A stretch of 35,653 nucleotides of DNA from NCBI GenBank assembly GCA_003139855.1, contig PLGY01000051.1, positions 29,193 to 64,845 on the forward strand. Reading direction: 5' to 3'. Below the pieces are notes generated by a model, which was not told the DNA's origin, ran no database searches, and saw only the letters and a program-made list of their open reading frames with translations. The stretch comes from Candidatus Methanoflorens stordalenmirensis (GTDB lineage: Archaea; Halobacteriota; Bog-38; Methanoflorentales; Methanoflorentaceae). A program made the position numbers and the translations under genes. This document shows positions 33,743 through 35,653 of the stretch, piece by piece (positions within the stretch are counted from its first letter, which is position 1; every line of letters begins with the position of its first letter).

Positions 33743-34624
33743 TCAGGTAGCAACAGCAGTAGTTGCGCTCTGCGATGCTGCTGATGACACGGCAGCAGTG
33801 GTCGTGTTCTGCGAAGTCGGTGAAATCATGAAACCGTAGCCCGACAAGATTGCTTGTCCTGCAGGCGAGGTGACATAGTTGACGAAATTCTGCGCGTCTT
33901 GAGCGTTCGGCGAAGCGCTTAACACCCCAATGTAGTAGGTAGCAAGGACGTTAACACTGTCAGGAATCGTGATGACCTGCACTTTACTCTGGTATGCAGG
34001 TGGAACTTGGGATTTGTATACGATACCCGCATCAGCCTCTCCAAGCGCGACTTTGACTATGACGTCGTTGACCTGCGTTTCCGTTGACACAACGTTTGAC
34101 ATGACGCTTTTCGCGAAGCCGGAACCGTACGTCGTGTTATTAGACGCTTTTGCGAGCATTTGCAGCGTGTAATTCCCGACGGGGACAGAACTGTTCGCGA
34201 TATCGAGTTTTATTCCTGGCTTTGCGAGATCGGCCAGACTGGTGATGTTTGCGGGGTTCGCTGTCGGAACGATAATGGCTAACTTGTTATATGCGAAAGT
34301 GGTAACGCTTGAGTTGTTCATCAACCCTGCATTCTGCACATTCTGCATTTGCGCTAGATTGGCTGACGCGAAAACGTCTGCGGTGCCCCCCTGAATTAGT
34401 TGGGTTGCCAAAACGTCACTACCAGCAAAGTTAAAGGTGACGTTGACGCCAGTATTATTAGCTGTAAATGCCGCACCTGTCTGATTAAAACAGTCGGTGA
34501 GCGAGTCTGCAGCATCGACCTTGAGCGTCGTGCTCGTAGTCGTAGTCGTGCAGCCACTCATGCTGACGACGAGCACGCTTACCAGTGCGCAAAGCACTAC
34601 GGGTATAATCTTCTTCTTAATCAT
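33743..34624 (-). CDS. modA: Molybdate ABC transporter substrate-binding lipoprotein
   Basis: The extracytoplasmic molybdate-binding protein, 293 residues. The N-terminal signal has a basic start (MIKKKIIP), a hydrophobic core and a lipobox, SMSGC, with the cysteine at residue 25 as lipid anchor. A Thr-rich linker follows. The binding domain includes VDAADSLTDCFNQTGAAF, FNFAGSDVLATQLIQGGTAD and VALGEADAGIVYKSQV, typical of the ModA family. The C-terminus after about residue 265 is a Ser/Thr/Ala tail. GGGAG lies before the ATG. It is transcribed away from modB, and the shared intergenic region has a ModE-like operator. Confidence 0.93.
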   Translation of the reverse strand: MIKKKIIPVVLCALVSVLVVSMSGCTTTTTSTTLKVDAADSLTDCFNQTGAAFTANNTGVNVTFNFAGSDVLATQLIQGGTADVFASANLAQMQNVQNAGLMNNSSVTTFAYNKLAIIVPTANPANITSLADLAKPGIKLDIANSSVPVGNYTLQMLAKASNNTTYGSGFAKSVMSNVVSTETQVNDVIVKVALGEADAGIVYKSQVPPAYQSKVQVITIPDSVNVLATYYIGVLSASPNAQDAQNFVNYVTSPAGQAILSGYGFMISPTSQNTTTAAVSSAASQSATTAVAT

Positions 34625-34689
34625 CTGTTACTCCCTTGTTAGTCATCCGTATCCTCCGTAACTAGCGCTTGCTAGCCAGCTTTTAGTTT

Positions 34690-34763
34690 GTCGGAAATGG
34701 TGTCCATACCATCGCTCCGGCTGTTTTCACGGCCACAAGAGTGGCGCACTAGCCATTTCCGAC
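34690..34763. repeat. Long inverted repeat in the modA leader/promoter
   Basis: GTCGGAAATGG at 34690-34700 and CCATTTCCGAC at 34753-34763 are perfect 11-base arms separated by 52 bases. The inner sequence on the modA-sense strand can form a smaller CAC/GTG hairpin. Depending on the true start site this is either an RNA structure at the modA 5' end or a DNA element. Confidence 0.5.
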
Positions 34764-34772
34764 TTTACCGGA

Positions 34773-34780
34773 CTTATAAT
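34773..34780 (-). promoter_or_regulatory. TATA box for modA
   Basis: On the minus strand ATTATAAG lies 20 bases downstream of the ModE-like operator. Initiation near 34750 gives a leader of about 125 bases. Confidence 0.45.
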
Positions 34781-34799
34781 GCTTTCGCAGATACTTAAA

Positions 34800-34823
34800 C
34801 GTTATGAATAGTTAATCATAACG
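34800..34823. promoter_or_regulatory. ModE-like operator between modA and modB
   Basis: A perfect dyad: CGTTATGA and TCATAACG around an 8-base spacer, that is CGTTAT-N12-ATAACG. It has the same spacing as the ModE site I remember from the E. coli modA promoter, and it shares most of its bases, spacer included, with the element at 30593-30616. Confidence 0.65.
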
Positions 34824-34924
34824 CTTTAAGATCCACTTCAATCAAATTTGACGCGCTGTTTTCTGAACGAAGCTCAAAAGGGCAGTTTTTTATTAAATCG
34901 CCTGTGGAAATAACTGGCAATAGA

Positions 34925-34933
34925 TTTTTATAG
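34925..34933 (+). promoter_or_regulatory. TATA box for modB
   Basis: TTTTTATAG lies 102 bases downstream of the ModE-like operator in the modB direction. Initiation near 34955 is expected. Confidence 0.35.
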
Positions 34934-35096
34934 CAATAAGCTGTTCGTCTGTAATTAGCTGGGAATTTGAAGCTGGAAGTTCTTATGCAGTCCGTTCGCT
35001 TCGTAGAGGGGTAACCTCCAGCATGAAGAACGCAAAACTCCTAGAGAGTCGAAAGTGCGGCTGATCATCTAGAAATCCTCGGTGCGAGAGAGACTT

Positions 35097-35653
35097 ATGC
35101 AGTCTTCAAGAGAGCCCCGCAGTAAGTTTTCATCTTCCCGCACTGCAATGGTCCAATTGACTGGGACGCTTAGTAGAACTATTGCGTTCGTGATCTTTTT
35201 TTTAGCATTTGTGGTAGTCGTAACATTTGTCGGCCTGCCTCTCGTGGCGCTCTTTGCGTACGGGACTCTCTCCGGCTTTCTTAACTCCCTCTCGTCCCCA
35301 GTGCTAGTGCAGGCCCTCCAGCTAAGCTTGGTGACGACACTGACGACCCTATTGCTTGTCATCACATTTGGTACACCGGTGGCATACTTTAACGCGCGCC
35401 ACAGCTACCACGGCAAGAGAATGATAGAGACTCTAATCGATCTTCCAATCGTCTTACCTCCTGCGGTGGCAGGTATCGCGCTCTTACTGGCATTTGGCCG
35501 ACGAGGATTGCTTGGTCAGTACTTCGGCATCCTGGGAATCAACATCGCCTTTACTACAACCGCAGTCATACTAGCGCAAACATTTGTGTCGTCTCCTTTC
35601 TATATCCGGCAAGCAACAACGAGTTTTGAAGACGTCGACCCCGACTACGAACG
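35097..35653 (+). CDS. modB: Molybdate ABC transporter permease (partial, runs off the window)
   Basis: The membrane subunit of the molybdate importer; 185 codons are visible and the gene continues beyond the window. It begins MQSSREPRSKFSSSRTAM and then shows hydrophobic segments, for example IAFVIFFLAFVVVVTFVGLP, LVTTLTTLLLVITFGTPVAY and IVLPPAVAGIALLLAF. LIDLPIVLPPAVAG and the final ATTSFEDVDPDYER are the ModB-type motif and the beginning of the EAA loop that docks on the ATPase. The start is not certain: there is only a weak GAGAGA before ATG 35097. The neighbour modA is divergent. Confidence 0.9.
   Translation, partial: MQSSREPRSKFSSSRTAMVQLTGTLSRTIAFVIFFLAFVVVVTFVGLPLVALFAYGTLSGFLNSLSSPVLVQALQLSLVTTLTTLLLVITFGTPVAYFNARHSYHGKRMIETLIDLPIVLPPAVAGIALLLAFGRRGLLGQYFGILGINIAFTTTAVILAQTFVSSPFYIRQATTSFEDVDPDYE

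Larger units (their letters stand above)
34625..35096. other. Divergent modA/modB control region
   Basis: About 470 bases. It holds an inverted repeat (34690-34763), a modA-directed TATA element, the ModE-like operator (34800-34823) and a modB-directed TATA element. The modB leader is long (about 140 bases) and includes two very short frames, MQSVRFVEG at 34985 and MKNAKLLESRKCG at 35022, whose meaning is unclear. Confidence 0.5.

Noticed and set aside
1-35653. CRISPR arrays, insertion sequences or direct-repeat clusters
   Set aside because: No regularly spaced repeats, transposase genes or terminal repeats with target duplications were seen on reading both strands.

Overview
The window is chromosomal DNA of a euryarchaeon, most likely a relative of methanogens or ANME archaea (Methanomicrobia-type). 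The evidence is sn-glycerol-1-phosphate dehydrogenase, archaeal ProRS, a group II chaperonin, aIF2-gamma, Rpo7/Spt4, archaeal-type RFC, ApgM phosphoglycerate mutase, KEOPS genes, UPF0179, DUF63 and DUF5788, together with TATA boxes and GGAGG/GGTGAT ribosome binding sites. The exact lineage cannot be fixed by reading alone. GTG and TTG starts are common.

Layout. 1-2606: UPF0179 and egsA on the minus strand; a DUF63 membrane protein diverges from egsA with only 10 bp between start codons. 2664-6242: proS, an M24 Xaa-Pro peptidase and methionine aminopeptidase. 6339-13665: an AAA ATPase, then a compact information-processing operon: aIF2-gamma, PIN nuclease, ppa, rpoE1, spt4, GTP-dependent dephospho-CoA kinase, rps24e, rps27ae, kae1, bud32, XTP pyrophosphatase. 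13734-16283: rps15, pcc1, a DUF5788 gene, a cis-prenyltransferase and a small rubredoxin-like protein. 16439-18111 (minus): a thermosome gene split into two reading frames, preceded by a previously hidden, decayed MFS transporter. 18929-26231: enolase, an unknown bitopic membrane protein, a frameshifted DUF362 gene, an RFC-small-like clamp-loader subunit with an altered Walker B, a thioredoxin-like protein, a CobD/HisC-type aminotransferase and apgM. 26583-27611: a HEAT-repeat protein and a small orphan.

27932-35653 is an accessory region about molybdate/tungstate: a small membrane ORF coupled to a ModC/WtpC ATPase, a flavodoxin-fold quinone reductase, a Mop molbindin, an aldehyde dehydrogenase, a lipoprotein ModA (minus) and a divergent ModB cut by the window edge. 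Two near-identical inverted repeats (CGTTAT-N12-AtAACG), one in front of the mop transcription unit and one between modA and modB, have the architecture of ModE operators and suggest a molybdate regulon. A phage-like gene and a decayed reading frame with an HPD motif lie between these blocks.

The best candidates for new biology are the split thermosome, whose second half has its own ribosome binding site, and the ModE-like regulon spread over three transcription units. The frame disruptions (thermosome, DUF362, MFS, HPD-motif ORF) could be real decay or, for the single-base ones, sequencing error; this cannot be decided from the sequence alone.
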